Shown: piece by piece, positions 1-8,557 of the stretch | How positions within the stretch are numbered: the stretch's first letter is position 1 | Layout of the letters: each line of letters starts with the position of its first letter | Assembly: GCA_947466085.1 (NCBI GenBank) | Contig: CANIEC010000022.1 | Location: 1-41,751 of the forward strand | DNA: 41,751 bases | Direction of reading: 5' to 3' | Origin: Rhodospirillales bacterium | GTDB lineage: Bacteria; Pseudomonadota; Alphaproteobacteria; Reyranellales; Reyranellaceae | Made by a program: the position numbers and the translations under genes | The notes under the pieces: generated by a model | The model's input: only the letters and a program-made list of their open reading frames with translations | What the model was told of the DNA's origin: nothing | Databases searched by the model: none

Positions 1-282
1 GCGCGCGTAGCCCTGCTGGGCAGCAGCAAGGTAGAGCCTTGCCGCTTCGTTCAGGTTGCGCGGCACGCCTTCGCCGCTCCAGTGCATGGCGCCGAGCAGG
101 GTCTGCGCCTCGGCTTCGCCCTTCGCGGCCCACACTTTCCAGATGCGGACGGCGGTCGCCATGTCCTTGCGCTCATAGGCACCCGCCGCCTGACGCATCT
201 GGTCTTCGTAGGATTGCGCCGTCGCGGGTGTCGCCAGGGCCGCGACGAGGAGCACGAGCAGTGCCGACAGGAGCGATTTCAT
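1..282 (-). CDS. Exported Sel1/TPR-like repeat protein (3' part missing)
   Basis: The reading frame starts at ATG 282 and runs off the left edge, leaving 94 visible residues. Residues 1-22 form a typical signal peptide (Lys, then a Leu/Ala-rich core, ending ATA-Q), so the product is exported. The rest is helical; around residues 55-85 the pattern AQTLLGAMHWSGEGV...AARLYLAAA matches a Sel1-like repeat (alanine-rich helix, G-x-G-V turn, second helix). Sel1 proteins are usually protein-interaction scaffolds in the periplasm or envelope; no partner can be named. The gene is divergent from the binding-protein gene to its right, across about 264 bases in which I see no convincing gene. The family call is fairly good, the function unknown. 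Confidence 0.72.
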   Translation of the reverse strand, partial: MKSLLSALLVLLVAALATPATAQSYEDQMRQAAGAYERKDMATAVRIWKVWAAKGEAEAQTLLGAMHWSGEGVPRNLNEAARLYLAAAQQGYAR

Positions 283-546
283 GGCCTGAAGATATGGCTT
301 CAAGTCCGGCACGCCGCAAGCAACGACACGCCCGTCACGTCACGTTCGCGCTGTGCCGCGCGAGCACTCGCCACGCGTATTCCGTTCTGGTCGGCCTGCA
401 GCGGCTTCCCGCGTGGCACGAGGGCGGGATCGCCGCAGCACGAGCCATAGACATACGCTCCGGAGTGAAAATCGATCTCCCATCCGGACGTGTTTATGAC
501 ATGTTCCGCCCCTACTTTCCGGCCGCAGGCTGTTCCAGGACCCTTG

Positions 547-1515
547 ATGATCCCTTCCCGCCGAATGGTGCTCGCCTCCGCCCTCGCCTCGCTGTTTCCG
601 GCGCCGGCGATCGCGCAATCCGCCGCCGACATTCCCCAGAAGGTCGGGATCCTGCTCGACTGGAAGGCACTGCCGACCTTTGCCGGCTTCTACCTTGCCC
701 GCGAGATGGGCGCTTTCGAGCGCCGCGGCCTCGAGGTCACTTTTGCGGAGACCCAGGGTGCGATCTCATCGGCGGAGATGATCGGCTCGGGCACGCCATA
801 CTGGATCGGCTCGTCGAGCGGCACCGCCACCGCCATCGGCCGTTCCAGGGGGCAGCCGATCAAGAGCCTTGCCGTCTACTACGCGAAGACTCCCACCGTG
901 ATCTATAGTCGCGGCGAGGACCGCATCGCCCATCCGCGCGATCTCTACGGCAAGACGCTGGGGCTCGTGCCGGGCAGCATCACCAACGAGGAGTTCCGCG
1001 CCCTGGTCGCCGCCAACCGTCTCGACCGCAGCAGGATCAAGGAGATCACTGTCGGCTGGAGTGCCTATGACCTGGTCGAGAGGAAGGTCGATGCGCTGAT
1101 CGACTATGACGAGATGGCGCCGTCGATGCTGATCGCCGAGGGACGCCGCATCACCATGATTCGGCTGAGCGACTTCGGCGTGAAGGCCTACAGTCTCAAC
1201 CTCATCGTCAACGACGCCGCCTGGGCCGATCCGGTCAGGCGCGAGATCGCAAGGAATGTCCAGGAGGCCGTACAGGAAGGCTACAACATGGTGCGGGAGC
1301 GACCGGCCGACGCGGCGTCCAATTTCTCCCGAGTCTTTCCACGACTGGCCCCGCGGTACGTCGACCGCAGCATGGCGACCGTCTCCCAGCAGCTCTCGGG
1401 ACCGCCGACCGGCCAGCAGACCCGCGCCGGCTGGGAAGCGACGATCAACACGCTGGAAACTCTGGGACTGCTTGCCAAGCCGATCACGGTCGACGAGGTG
1501 GCCATACTCGACTGA
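547..1515 (+). CDS. ABC transporter substrate-binding protein, NMT1/SsuA-THI5-like
   Basis: This 322-residue periplasmic binding protein is of the NMT1/THI5/SsuA type, a family that binds sulfonates, nitrate, pyrimidine precursors or aromatic acids for ABC import. I chose ATG 547 because an AGGA lies just upstream and the protein then opens with a signal peptide (IPSRRMVLASALASLFPAPA, cleavage near AIAQ); an upstream ATG at 490 would add 19 unlikely residues. Family features are the opening strand (VGILLDWKALPTFAGFYLAR), the GAFERRGLEV helix-strand and a central KTLGLVPGS. No ATPase or permease reads in the same direction next to it, so it is an orphan binding protein. The substrate cannot be deduced. 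It converges on the Fe-type ABC operon. Confidence 0.8.
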   Translation: MIPSRRMVLASALASLFPAPAIAQSAADIPQKVGILLDWKALPTFAGFYLAREMGAFERRGLEVTFAETQGAISSAEMIGSGTPYWIGSSSGTATAIGRSRGQPIKSLAVYYAKTPTVIYSRGEDRIAHPRDLYGKTLGLVPGSITNEEFRALVAANRLDRSRIKEITVGWSAYDLVERKVDALIDYDEMAPSMLIAEGRRITMIRLSDFGVKAYSLNLIVNDAAWADPVRREIARNVQEAVQEGYNMVRERPADAASNFSRVFPRLAPRYVDRSMATVSQQLSGPPTGQQTRAGWEATINTLETLGLLAKPITVDEVAILD

Positions 1516-1593
1516 GGATCGGAAGGGCCGGAATTACCAGTCCCCGATCAGGTTCCGATTGCGCCTTCTCGTCATCGGCTTCGCAAGCCGCCA

Positions 1594-3273
1594 TCAGGCA
1601 GCTCGACTCTGGGGCCGTGCATGAAGCCGATTGGCCGCGGCGATCACGACGGTGGTTATCGCCACCATGGTGAGGCTGAGCACCGCAATGGCCCCGACGT
1701 CACCGCTTTCCTTCAGGTCGAAAATCAGAACCGAAAGAACCTTCGTTTCCGACGTGAACAGGATAACGGCAGCGGACAGCTCGCGGATCGTGGCGACGAA
1801 GATGAAGCACCACGTAGCGATCACGGCGGAGCGCAGCAGCGGCGCGGTGATGTCGGCCAATGTCCTGAGCCGGGTCGCCCCGAGCATGCGGCCCGCCTCC
1901 TCCAGCTCGGGATGCACGGCATGGAAGGCCGAACCGAGTTGCTGATAGGCCGCCGGCAACTCAATCGTCACGAAGGCGATCAGCAGGATCCAGAGCGTCC
2001 CATAGAGCGCGAGCGGCGGGCGCGTATAGGCGAGGAACAGGCCGACGCCCAGCACGATGCCCGGGATCGCGAGCGGTGCGGTGGCGAGGAAGCCCAGCAC
2101 GCGATAGCCGCGCACCGCCTTGCGCGCCACGATGTAGGCGATGAGCAGCGCAAGCAGTGCGCCCAGGGTTGCTGAGGCCGTCGCCAGCAGGAAGGTGTTC
2201 TTCAGCGCCGGCATGGTGGAGCTCAGTTCGAGGAAGGTGAACTTCACATTGTGCAGCGTGATCGTCTCCGGGCCGACGATGCGCGAAGCCACGCGCGAGA
2301 AGGCCGAGTTGAACAGCGCCGCGTAAGGCAGGAAGAGCGGCATGGCGAGGACGAACAGCGCCAGCGCGACGGCCGGACCGCGCAACCAGCCGAGTCGGAT
2401 GGGCCGCGGCGCACCATACTTGCCGCCCAGCACCGCGTAGCCGCGCCGACCGAGCGCCATCGCCTGGGCGCGCAGCAGCAGCACCGTCAGCACAAGCAGC
2501 GGCACCGAGGCCGCCGCCGCGAGTTCGGGCTTGGGCGGGAACTGGAACAGGCTCCAGATGCGCGTCGTCAGCGTGTGGAAGCCCGCGGGGATGGCCAGGA
2601 TGGCGGGCGAGCCGAACAGATTCAGCGCCTGCAGGAAGGCGACCAGGGCGCCCGCCAGCAGGGTCGGCAGCGCCAGCGGCACGGTTATCAGGCGCGCGGT
2701 CTGCCAGGTCTTGGCGCCCAGCATCGACGACGCGTCTTCCAGTTCGCCCGGCATCCGGTCGAGCGCATTGGCGACCAGGATGAAAACGTAGGGAAACGTG
2801 TAGCAGGAGATGACGAATATCAGGCCGCCGAGACTGTAGATGTCGAACAGGGCCTCGTCGGGCGGCATGCCGCTGAGCAGGCGCCACAGCTGGTTCAGCA
2901 GCCCCGAGTTGGGCGCCGCCAGCATTTCCCAGGCGATGGCGCCGACGAAGGGCGGCGTCACCAGCGAGGCCATGACCAGCGTGCGGATCGTGCGCGCAAA
3001 CGGCATGTCGGTTCGCGCCACCAGCCAACCCAGCGGCGCCGCGACGAGGCAGCAGATCGCGCTCACCGAGCAGGCGATGATCAGGGTGGTGATCAGCGGG
3101 TCGACGAAGGTGGGGTCGGTGAACAGCGCCACGAAGTTGGCGAGCGTGATGCCACCGTCCTTGCCGGTCAGGCTCACGACCAGCAGCCAACCGACCGGCA
3201 GCACGATCATCACCGCCAGCAGGGCGGCGACGGCTGCGAGAACGGGCCGCGAGAGATCGAAGTTGCGCGTCAT
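1594..3273 (-). CDS. ABC transporter permease, FbpB-like double-domain (Fe(III)-type)
   Basis: This 559-residue inner-membrane permease has two fused binding-protein-dependent transport domains, about residues 50-260 and 340-550, each with some six membrane spans. That is the usual form for FbpB/AfuB-type ferric iron importers, and also occurs in thiamine and phosphonate systems. Both halves carry the EAA loop that docks on the ATPase: LEDASSMLGAKTWQTARLI in the first and LEEAGRMLGATRLRTLADI in the second. Its ATG overlaps the stop of the upstream binding-protein gene (ATGA), so the two are translationally coupled. It is the last gene of the operon ATPase - binding protein - binding protein - permease. 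The Fe(III) assignment follows from family resemblance; another small anion or chelate is possible. Confidence 0.88.
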   Translation of the reverse strand: MTRNFDLSRPVLAAVAALLAVMIVLPVGWLLVVSLTGKDGGITLANFVALFTDPTFVDPLITTLIIACSVSAICCLVAAPLGWLVARTDMPFARTIRTLVMASLVTPPFVGAIAWEMLAAPNSGLLNQLWRLLSGMPPDEALFDIYSLGGLIFVISCYTFPYVFILVANALDRMPGELEDASSMLGAKTWQTARLITVPLALPTLLAGALVAFLQALNLFGSPAILAIPAGFHTLTTRIWSLFQFPPKPELAAAASVPLLVLTVLLLRAQAMALGRRGYAVLGGKYGAPRPIRLGWLRGPAVALALFVLAMPLFLPYAALFNSAFSRVASRIVGPETITLHNVKFTFLELSSTMPALKNTFLLATASATLGALLALLIAYIVARKAVRGYRVLGFLATAPLAIPGIVLGVGLFLAYTRPPLALYGTLWILLIAFVTIELPAAYQQLGSAFHAVHPELEEAGRMLGATRLRTLADITAPLLRSAVIATWCFIFVATIRELSAAVILFTSETKVLSVLIFDLKESGDVGAIAVLSLTMVAITTVVIAAANRLHARPQSRAA

Positions 3274-4322
3274 ACCTTGAAGTATCGCTGGTACCGCGTC
3301 TTGATCTCGTCCGCCGTCTTCTCGACCTCGAGCGGGTCCTCGGGCAGCGTCTTGATCGATGCGAGCGCCGGGCGACCAGCCTTGGCCTTGACCAGCCTGT
3401 TGGCGGGATACTGGCCGCTCACGTTGACGATGAATTCCTGGCCCTCCGGCGACATGATCCAGCCGACCAGCAGGCGTGCGGCGTTGGGATTGGGCGAGGC
3501 CTTGAAGACCGCCATGGGGTTGGACACCTGCGGCGTGCCCTCGACGGCATGCACGACCTCGATCGGCGCGCCGCGCTCCTTCGCCATCCAGAAAAGATAG
3601 TCGCTGCCGTCGACGGCGATGGCGCGCTCGCCGGCCTCGATGCGCTTGGGCGGCTCCGTGGCCGACTGGACCTGCAGCACCTTCTGCTTCGAGAGTTTCT
3701 CGAAATACTCCCAGCCCAGCGCCTTCGCGAGCTGCTGGGTCGCGGTCATGATCGTGCCGGAGTAACCGGGATGCCCCTTCACCAGCTTGCCCGAGTACTT
3801 CGGATCGAGCAGATCGACGAAGCCCTTGGGCACGTCCTCGGGCTTCACCATCCTGGTGTTGTAGGCGATGGCCGAGAGGTGGGTGCGCTGGTTGACGAAG
3901 GCGCCGTCGGGATCGCGCTGATCGGCCGCCAGGTTCTCCGCCATGTCGGGCGTCAGGAACGGCTCCAGCCAGCCCTGGCGCTTCCAGACGATGAAATGCG
4001 CGGCGTCGGAGCTGTTGGCGACGTCGACCCTGCGGATGTTGCTGCCCACTTCCTGGCCGATGCGGTTGAACAGCCGCTCCGCACCGGTACGCTCGACCGC
4101 GACCTTGATGCCGGGATACTTCGCCTCGAACGCCTTGGCCATCGGCTCGGCGACCGAGAGGTCCATTGCCGTGTAGTAGGTGACCTTGCCTTCCTTCTTT
4201 GCCGCCTCGATCAGCGCCGGTGTGATGGCCTGCGGCGGAGGCGCGGCGGACAGGACCCGTGCGCCGAGCGGCGCAAGGACGGTGGAAGCCGCCGCGGCGG
4301 CGACGAATTGGCGACGGCGCAT
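3270..4322 (-). CDS. Fe(III)-type ABC substrate-binding protein, copy 1
   Basis: This is a 350-residue extracellular solute-binding protein of the FbpA/AfuA-like group. It opens with MRRRQFVAAAAASTVLAPLG, an Arg-rich Tat-like leader, so it probably acts in the periplasm. The mature part starts with ALIEAAKKEGKVTYYTAMD and carries the family's GKLVKGHPGYSGTIM and QVQSATEPPKRIEAGERA segments. It is clearly paralogous to the next gene upstream, sharing ALIEAAKKEGK, AFEAKYPGI, HPGYSGTIMTATQQL, QVQSATEPPK, PNPNAARL and the C-terminal YFKV. It starts 3 bases after the upstream stop and overlaps the permease start by 4 bases, so all are one transcript. Two binding proteins for one permease suggest two ligand forms. 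Iron itself is not proven. Confidence 0.87.
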   Translation of the reverse strand: MRRRQFVAAAAASTVLAPLGARVLSAAPPPQAITPALIEAAKKEGKVTYYTAMDLSVAEPMAKAFEAKYPGIKVAVERTGAERLFNRIGQEVGSNIRRVDVANSSDAAHFIVWKRQGWLEPFLTPDMAENLAADQRDPDGAFVNQRTHLSAIAYNTRMVKPEDVPKGFVDLLDPKYSGKLVKGHPGYSGTIMTATQQLAKALGWEYFEKLSKQKVLQVQSATEPPKRIEAGERAIAVDGSDYLFWMAKERGAPIEVVHAVEGTPQVSNPMAVFKASPNPNAARLLVGWIMSPEGQEFIVNVSGQYPANRLVKAKAGRPALASIKTLPEDPLEVEKTADEIKTRYQRYFKV

Positions 4323-4325
4323 GGG

Positions 4326-5387
4326 CTACACCTTGAAGTATTTGACGTACTGGGCCTTGATCGCGTCGGCCTGATCGGCAACGACGTTCGCTTCTTCCTT
4401 CAGCATCTTGATGTCGGAGAATTTCCTCATGTCGGCACGGTCCGTGGTCTGGGGATGCGCCGAGCGCAGGGCGCCGACATCGATGTTGAGTTGCTGCGCC
4501 TCGCGAGTCATCGACCAGGCTTGGAACAGGCGTGCCGCGTTGGGATTGGGTGCATTGGCCATCACCGCGGAAGGCCCGGTGATCAGCGGCGTGCCCTCGC
4601 TGGCGTAGACGATCTCGACCGGTTCGCCCCGCGCCTTCAGCTCAGCGGCGACATACTCGCCGCCGTCGGCCATTACCGCGCGTTCGCCCTGCGCCAGCTT
4701 CTTGGGCGGCTCGGTCGCCGACTGGACCTGCATGACCTTCTGCTTGGCCAGCTTCTCGAACCACGGCCAGCCGAGGTCACGGCTGAGCTGCTGCGTTGCC
4801 GTCATGATGGTGCCGCTGTAGCCGGGATGCGCCTTGACGATCTTGCCCATCCATTTCGGATCGAGCAGGTCGGCATAGGATTTCGGCGCATCCTCGGCCT
4901 TCACGAGCCTGGTGTTGTAGGCGATCGGGCAGAGCGTGATGCGCCACGAGGCGAACATGCCGTCGGGGTCCTTGTGCGCATCCGGAAAGTACTGCGCCAC
5001 GTCCTCAGGCACGAACGGCGCCAGCATCTTGGCTCGCTTCCAGACGATGAGATGCGCGGCGTCGGAACTGTTTACGACATCGCAGTTATAGATCCTGTTC
5101 TGAAACTCCTGGCCGATGCGCTGGAAGTTGCGCTCCGCGCCCGAGCGTTCCACCTTCATCGTGATCCCCGGATACTTGGCCTCGAAGGCCTTGGCGACCT
5201 TCTCGCCGAGCGCCAGGTCGACCGATGTGTACCAGGAGAACTTGCCTTCCTTCTTCGCCGCCTCGATCAGCGCCGGCGTGATCTTGGTGGGCTCCGGCGG
5301 TGCCGCCCGCACCGGCGTGATGAACGAACCCGCGGCCGCCGCCGTCGAGGCGGCAAGCACATGGCGTCGCGTCAGCTTCCTCGTCAT
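4326..5387 (-). CDS. Fe(III)-type ABC substrate-binding protein, copy 2
   Basis: This 353-residue periplasmic binding protein is paralogous to the next gene downstream. I prefer the ATG at 5387 over the ATG six bases upstream: GGAGGA lies 6 bases before it, whereas it directly abuts the first ATG, which leaves no spacing. The protein then opens with TRKLTRRHVLAASTAAAAG, a twin-arginine-like leader. Family segments include ALIEAAKKEGKFSWYTSVD, AFEAKYPGITMKVERSGAE and KAHPGYSGTIMTATQQL. Compared with copy 1 it differs most in the last 60 residues, with an insert around DVGALRSAHPQTTDRADM, which may alter specificity. It directly follows the ATPase gene. Ligand unknown; iron or iron chelate is the family default. 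Confidence 0.87.
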   Translation of the reverse strand: MTRKLTRRHVLAASTAAAAGSFITPVRAAPPEPTKITPALIEAAKKEGKFSWYTSVDLALGEKVAKAFEAKYPGITMKVERSGAERNFQRIGQEFQNRIYNCDVVNSSDAAHLIVWKRAKMLAPFVPEDVAQYFPDAHKDPDGMFASWRITLCPIAYNTRLVKAEDAPKSYADLLDPKWMGKIVKAHPGYSGTIMTATQQLSRDLGWPWFEKLAKQKVMQVQSATEPPKKLAQGERAVMADGGEYVAAELKARGEPVEIVYASEGTPLITGPSAVMANAPNPNAARLFQAWSMTREAQQLNIDVGALRSAHPQTTDRADMRKFSDIKMLKEEANVVADQADAIKAQYVKYFKV

Positions 5388-5389
5388 GT

Positions 5390-6457
5390 TCATTCCTCCG
5401 CCAAGGCCCGGCACTGTTCCGCCGGCAAGTGCAGCCAGACCGACTGGCCCGGCGTGATGTTCTGACCGGGCGGCGCCGTCACGCGCAGCTCGGTCCCATC
5501 GTCGAGCGTCACCGTGTAGTCGCGCGTCGCGCCCAGGAAGACCTGCCGGGTCACCACGCCGCGAAGCCGATTCTCCGCCTCCGAGGATGGTGATTGGAGA
5601 CCCAGGCCGATCTCGTGCTGGCGCACCGAGACGGCGACGGGCCGGCCGGCGACCAGCTTCCGCCCCGTCGTCCGCAACACCGCGCCGGCGACCGAGACGC
5701 GGCTCTCATCGAGCGCCGTCGCTCCGAGCACGTTCGATCCGCCAATGAAGCGCGCGACGAATTCCGAACGCGGTCGCCCATAGATCTCTTCAGGCGGTCC
5801 CAACTGTTCCACCCTGCCCTTGTTCATCACCGCGATCAGGTCGGCCGTGGTCATGGCCTCGGCCTGGTCGTGGGTCACGTAGACCGTCGTGTAGCGATAC
5901 CGGTCGTGGAGGCGTCGGATCTCGAAACGCATCTCCTCGCGCAGGTTGGCGTCGAGGTTGGACAGAGGCTCGTCAAGCAACAAGGTCTCGGGCTCCACCA
6001 CCAGCGCCCGCGCCAGCGACACGCGCTGCTGTTGCCCGCCGGACAGTTCGCCGGGATAGCGTTCGGCCAACGCCTCGAGGCGCGCGGTCGAGAGGATCGC
6101 CTTCAGCTTGCTCTCGATGATGGCGCGGTCGAGCTTCCGGATCTTGAGCCCGTAGGCCACGTTCTCCGCCACCGTCATGTGCGGCCACAGCGCGTAGCTC
6201 TGGAAGATCATCGACATCTTGCGGCCTTCGGGCGGGACCGTGCGCGACGACGAAGACAGGACCTTGCCGCCGACCTCGATTTCGCCAGACGAAGGCTCGA
6301 TGAAGCCGGCGATCAATCGCAAAGTCGTGGTCTTTCCACACCCCGACGGGCCCAGCAGGCAGACCAGTTGGCCATGTTCCACGCGCAGCGATACGTCGTC
6401 GACAGCGACGGCAGCGCCGTAGTGCTTGGAAAGGCCCTTCAGTTCGACTGAGGCCAC
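5390..6457 (-). CDS. ABC transporter ATP-binding protein, PotA/FbpC-like
   Basis: This 355-residue ATPase drives the importer encoded downstream. It shows Walker A GPSGCGKTT (about residue 37), a Q-loop FQSYALWPHMTV, the signature LSGGQQQRVSLARAL, Walker B LLLDEPLSNLD and the switch His in VTHDQAEA. The C-terminal 120 residues form a TOBE-like regulatory domain, as in the PotA/FbpC/UgpC group. The start is GTG 6457, preceded by a strong GGGAGGAA site. It is the first gene of the four-gene minus-strand operon and is divergent from the crotonase-fold gene, with about 80 bases between them that must hold both promoters. Family and role are secure; the transported ligand is not. Confidence 0.92.
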   Translation of the reverse strand: MASVELKGLSKHYGAAVAVDDVSLRVEHGQLVCLLGPSGCGKTTTLRLIAGFIEPSSGEIEVGGKVLSSSSRTVPPEGRKMSMIFQSYALWPHMTVAENVAYGLKIRKLDRAIIESKLKAILSTARLEALAERYPGELSGGQQQRVSLARALVVEPETLLLDEPLSNLDANLREEMRFEIRRLHDRYRYTTVYVTHDQAEAMTTADLIAVMNKGRVEQLGPPEEIYGRPRSEFVARFIGGSNVLGATALDESRVSVAGAVLRTTGRKLVAGRPVAVSVRQHEIGLGLQSPSSEAENRLRGVVTRQVFLGATRDYTVTLDDGTELRVTAPPGQNITPGQSVWLHLPAEQCRALAEE

Positions 6458-6538
6458 GATTCCTCCCGGTTGGTTCGCACCTTATTCAAATCGGCCGACG
6501 CAGGCTATATTCGCCGCCTCATTGGAAGGATTGCCGGT

Positions 6539-7327
6539 ATGCAGGAACAGAAAATCATCGGTCGCCGCGAGGGCGCCGTGGGCCACGTCGTCTTCAACAA
6601 CCCGGCGAAGCTCAACGCGGTCTCGCTCGACATGTGGGACGGCTTCGTCAGCATCCTGAAGGACTTCGCCCAGGATCCGGAGATCCGTTGCCTCGTCGTC
6701 AGCGGGTCGGGCGGCAAGGCCTTCGTCTCGGGCGCCGACATCTCGAAGTTCGAAAGCGAACGCGCCAACGCCGAAGCGCAGGTCCGCTACGACGCCATTT
6801 CCAAGGAAGGCTACGAGGCGCTCTATGACTTCCCCAAGCCGACCATCGCCAAGATCACCGGCTATTGCATCGGCGGCGGCATGAACCTCGCGGCCTGCTG
6901 CGACCTGCGCTACTGCAACGAGGGCGCGCGCTTCGGCGTACCGGCCGCCAAGCTGGGCCTCGGCTACGGCTTCCTGCGCATCGAGCGCTTCTCGCGCATC
7001 GTCGGCCTGCCGCGCGCCATGGAGTTCCTGTTCACCGCCAAGCAGTATTCCTCCAAGGAAGCCTACGACATGGGCCTGGTGCACGGCGTCGCCGCCGATG
7101 CCGAGCTGGACGCCATGGTCGACGGCATCACCGGCGCCATCGCGCAGAACGCGCCGCTGACGATCGCGCTCGCCAAGGCCGCGGCGCGCGAGATCGCGAA
7201 GCCCGAGTCGAAGCAGGACCACGCGAAGCTCGACAGGATGGCGGAGGCCTGCTTCGACAGCGAGGATTTCAAGGAAGGCCGCCGCGCGTTCATGGAGAAG
7301 CGCAAGCCGGCCTTCAAGGGCCGCTAG
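6539..7327 (+). CDS. Crotonase-fold protein (enoyl-CoA hydratase/isomerase family) lacking both hydratase glutamates
   Basis: This is a 262-residue crotonase-superfamily protein starting at ATG 6539 behind a GGAAGGA site; an earlier in-frame start at 6470 lacks such a site. It keeps the oxyanion-hole segments (SGADISKFE near residue 72 and CIGGGMNLAACCD near 115) that stabilise acyl-CoA thioester enolates. The two glutamates of true enoyl-CoA hydratases (GGCE and PE in the rat enzyme) are Asn116 in GGGMN and Ala136 in GVPAA, so ordinary hydration is unlikely. Isomerase, thioesterase or decarboxylase chemistry on a CoA ester is possible. It is followed after 20 bases by a class III CoA-transferase, so the two probably act on the same CoA ester. 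Confidence 0.82.
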   Translation: MQEQKIIGRREGAVGHVVFNNPAKLNAVSLDMWDGFVSILKDFAQDPEIRCLVVSGSGGKAFVSGADISKFESERANAEAQVRYDAISKEGYEALYDFPKPTIAKITGYCIGGGMNLAACCDLRYCNEGARFGVPAAKLGLGYGFLRIERFSRIVGLPRAMEFLFTAKQYSSKEAYDMGLVHGVAADAELDAMVDGITGAIAQNAPLTIALAKAAAREIAKPESKQDHAKLDRMAEACFDSEDFKEGRRAFMEKRKPAFKGR

Positions 7328-7347
7328 GGAAAGGGAGGAATCACCCG

Positions 7348-8544
7348 ATGACCGCCCTGCCCCTCTCCCACCTCACCGTCCTCGACCTCACGGCGCATCG
7401 CGCCGGCCCGACCGCCGTGCGCCAGCTCGCCGACTGGGGCGCGCATGTCATCAAGATCGAGCCGCCACCGCCCCCGTCCGAGGGCGGCAAGAACAACGAT
7501 TCGATGGGCGGCGCGCGCCACGGGTTCGATTTCCAGAACCTGCACCGCAACAAGAAGTCGATGACGCTCAACCTCAAGAGCCCCGAGGGGCACGCGATCT
7601 TCATGAAGCTCGCGGCCAAGGCCGACGTCATCGTCGAGAACTACCGCTCCGACGTGAAGCATCGCCTCAAGGTCGACTACGACACGGTGGCGTCGATCAA
7701 CCCGCGCATCATCTACGGCTCGATCGCAGGCTTCGGCCAGAGCGGCCCGGACGCGGCGCGCCCCGGCGTCGACCAGATCGCCCAGGGCATGGGCGGCCTG
7801 ATGTCGATCACCGGCGAGCCGGGCCGCGGCCCGATGCGGGTCGGCATTCCCATCGCCGACCTGACCTCGGGTCTCCTGCTCGCCCAGGCGATCATGCTGG
7901 CGCTCTACACGCGCGAGCGCACCGGCAAGGGTCAGTGGGTCCACACCTCGCTGATCGAGGCGCAGATCTTCATGCTCGACTTCCAGGCCTCGCGCTGGCT
8001 GATGAAAGGCGAGGTGCCGAAGCAGGCCGGCAACGACCATCCGACCAGCATCCCGACCGGCGTCTTCCCGACCAGCGACGGCTACATCAACATCGCCGCC
8101 GCCGGCGACAAGATGTGGAAGCGCGCGGCGCTGGCGCTGGGCGCCCAGGCGCTGATCGACCATCCCGAGCACGCGACCCCGGCACTGCGCTCGCAGAACC
8201 GCAAGGCGCTGAACGAGCGGCTGGCCGAGGTGACGAAGACCAACACCAGCGCCCACTGGATCGAATCGCTGAACAAGGCCGGCGTGCCGTGCGGCCCGAT
8301 CAACACGATCGACAAGACCTTCGCCGAACCGCAGGTCCAGCACCTCGGCATCGCCCGCCCGGTCAACCATCCCACGCTGGGCGAGATCAAGGTGGTCGGC
8401 CAGCCGATCAACCTGTCGGACTATCCGCAACCCAAGGCGCTCAATCCGACCCCGGATCTCGGCCAGCACACCGACGAGGTCCTGGCCGGTCTGGGTTACG
8501 ACGCAAAGGCCATCGCCGGCCTCAAGTCGGGTGGTGCGGTCTAG
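7348..8544 (+). CDS. Class III CoA-transferase (CaiB/BaiF family)
   Basis: This 398-residue enzyme of the CaiB/BaiF (formyl-CoA transferase) family moves CoA between carboxylic acids through an aspartyl-anhydride intermediate. The start ATG 7348 follows a GGGAGGAA site. Family hallmarks are VLDLTAHRAGPTAVRQLADW at the N-terminus, HVIKIEPP, ADVIVENYRSDV, IYGSIAGFGQSGP and the TGEPGRGPMRVG loop. The nucleophile is most likely Asp171 in IADLTSG, aligned with Asp169 of formyl-CoA transferase. The length is normal. It is the second gene of a short operon with the crotonase-fold protein and probably activates the acid that this protein then transforms. The acid cannot be named from sequence. Confidence 0.9.
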   Translation: MTALPLSHLTVLDLTAHRAGPTAVRQLADWGAHVIKIEPPPPPSEGGKNNDSMGGARHGFDFQNLHRNKKSMTLNLKSPEGHAIFMKLAAKADVIVENYRSDVKHRLKVDYDTVASINPRIIYGSIAGFGQSGPDAARPGVDQIAQGMGGLMSITGEPGRGPMRVGIPIADLTSGLLLAQAIMLALYTRERTGKGQWVHTSLIEAQIFMLDFQASRWLMKGEVPKQAGNDHPTSIPTGVFPTSDGYINIAAAGDKMWKRAALALGAQALIDHPEHATPALRSQNRKALNERLAEVTKTNTSAHWIESLNKAGVPCGPINTIDKTFAEPQVQHLGIARPVNHPTLGEIKVVGQPINLSDYPQPKALNPTPDLGQHTDEVLAGLGYDAKAIAGLKSGGAV

Positions 8545-8557
8545 TCCGTATCATTCC

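Noticed and set aside
300..632. A 110-codon minus-strand frame between the left-edge gene and the binding-protein gene, with a plausible stretch around SGWEIDFHSGAYVYG.
   Set aside because: No ribosome-binding site, overlaps the start of the binding-protein gene on the other strand, and no family recognised; codon bias is not convincing.
1961..3190. Long minus-strand frame inside the permease gene.
   Set aside because: It is a shifted frame of the permease, rich in Arg/Ala/Gly as expected for out-of-frame reading of GC-rich coding DNA.
6483..6511. TATTCA - 17 bases - TATATT before the crotonase-fold gene as a promoter.
   Set aside because: The -35 box matches the consensus at only three of six bases, so I do not call it although a promoter must be in this region.
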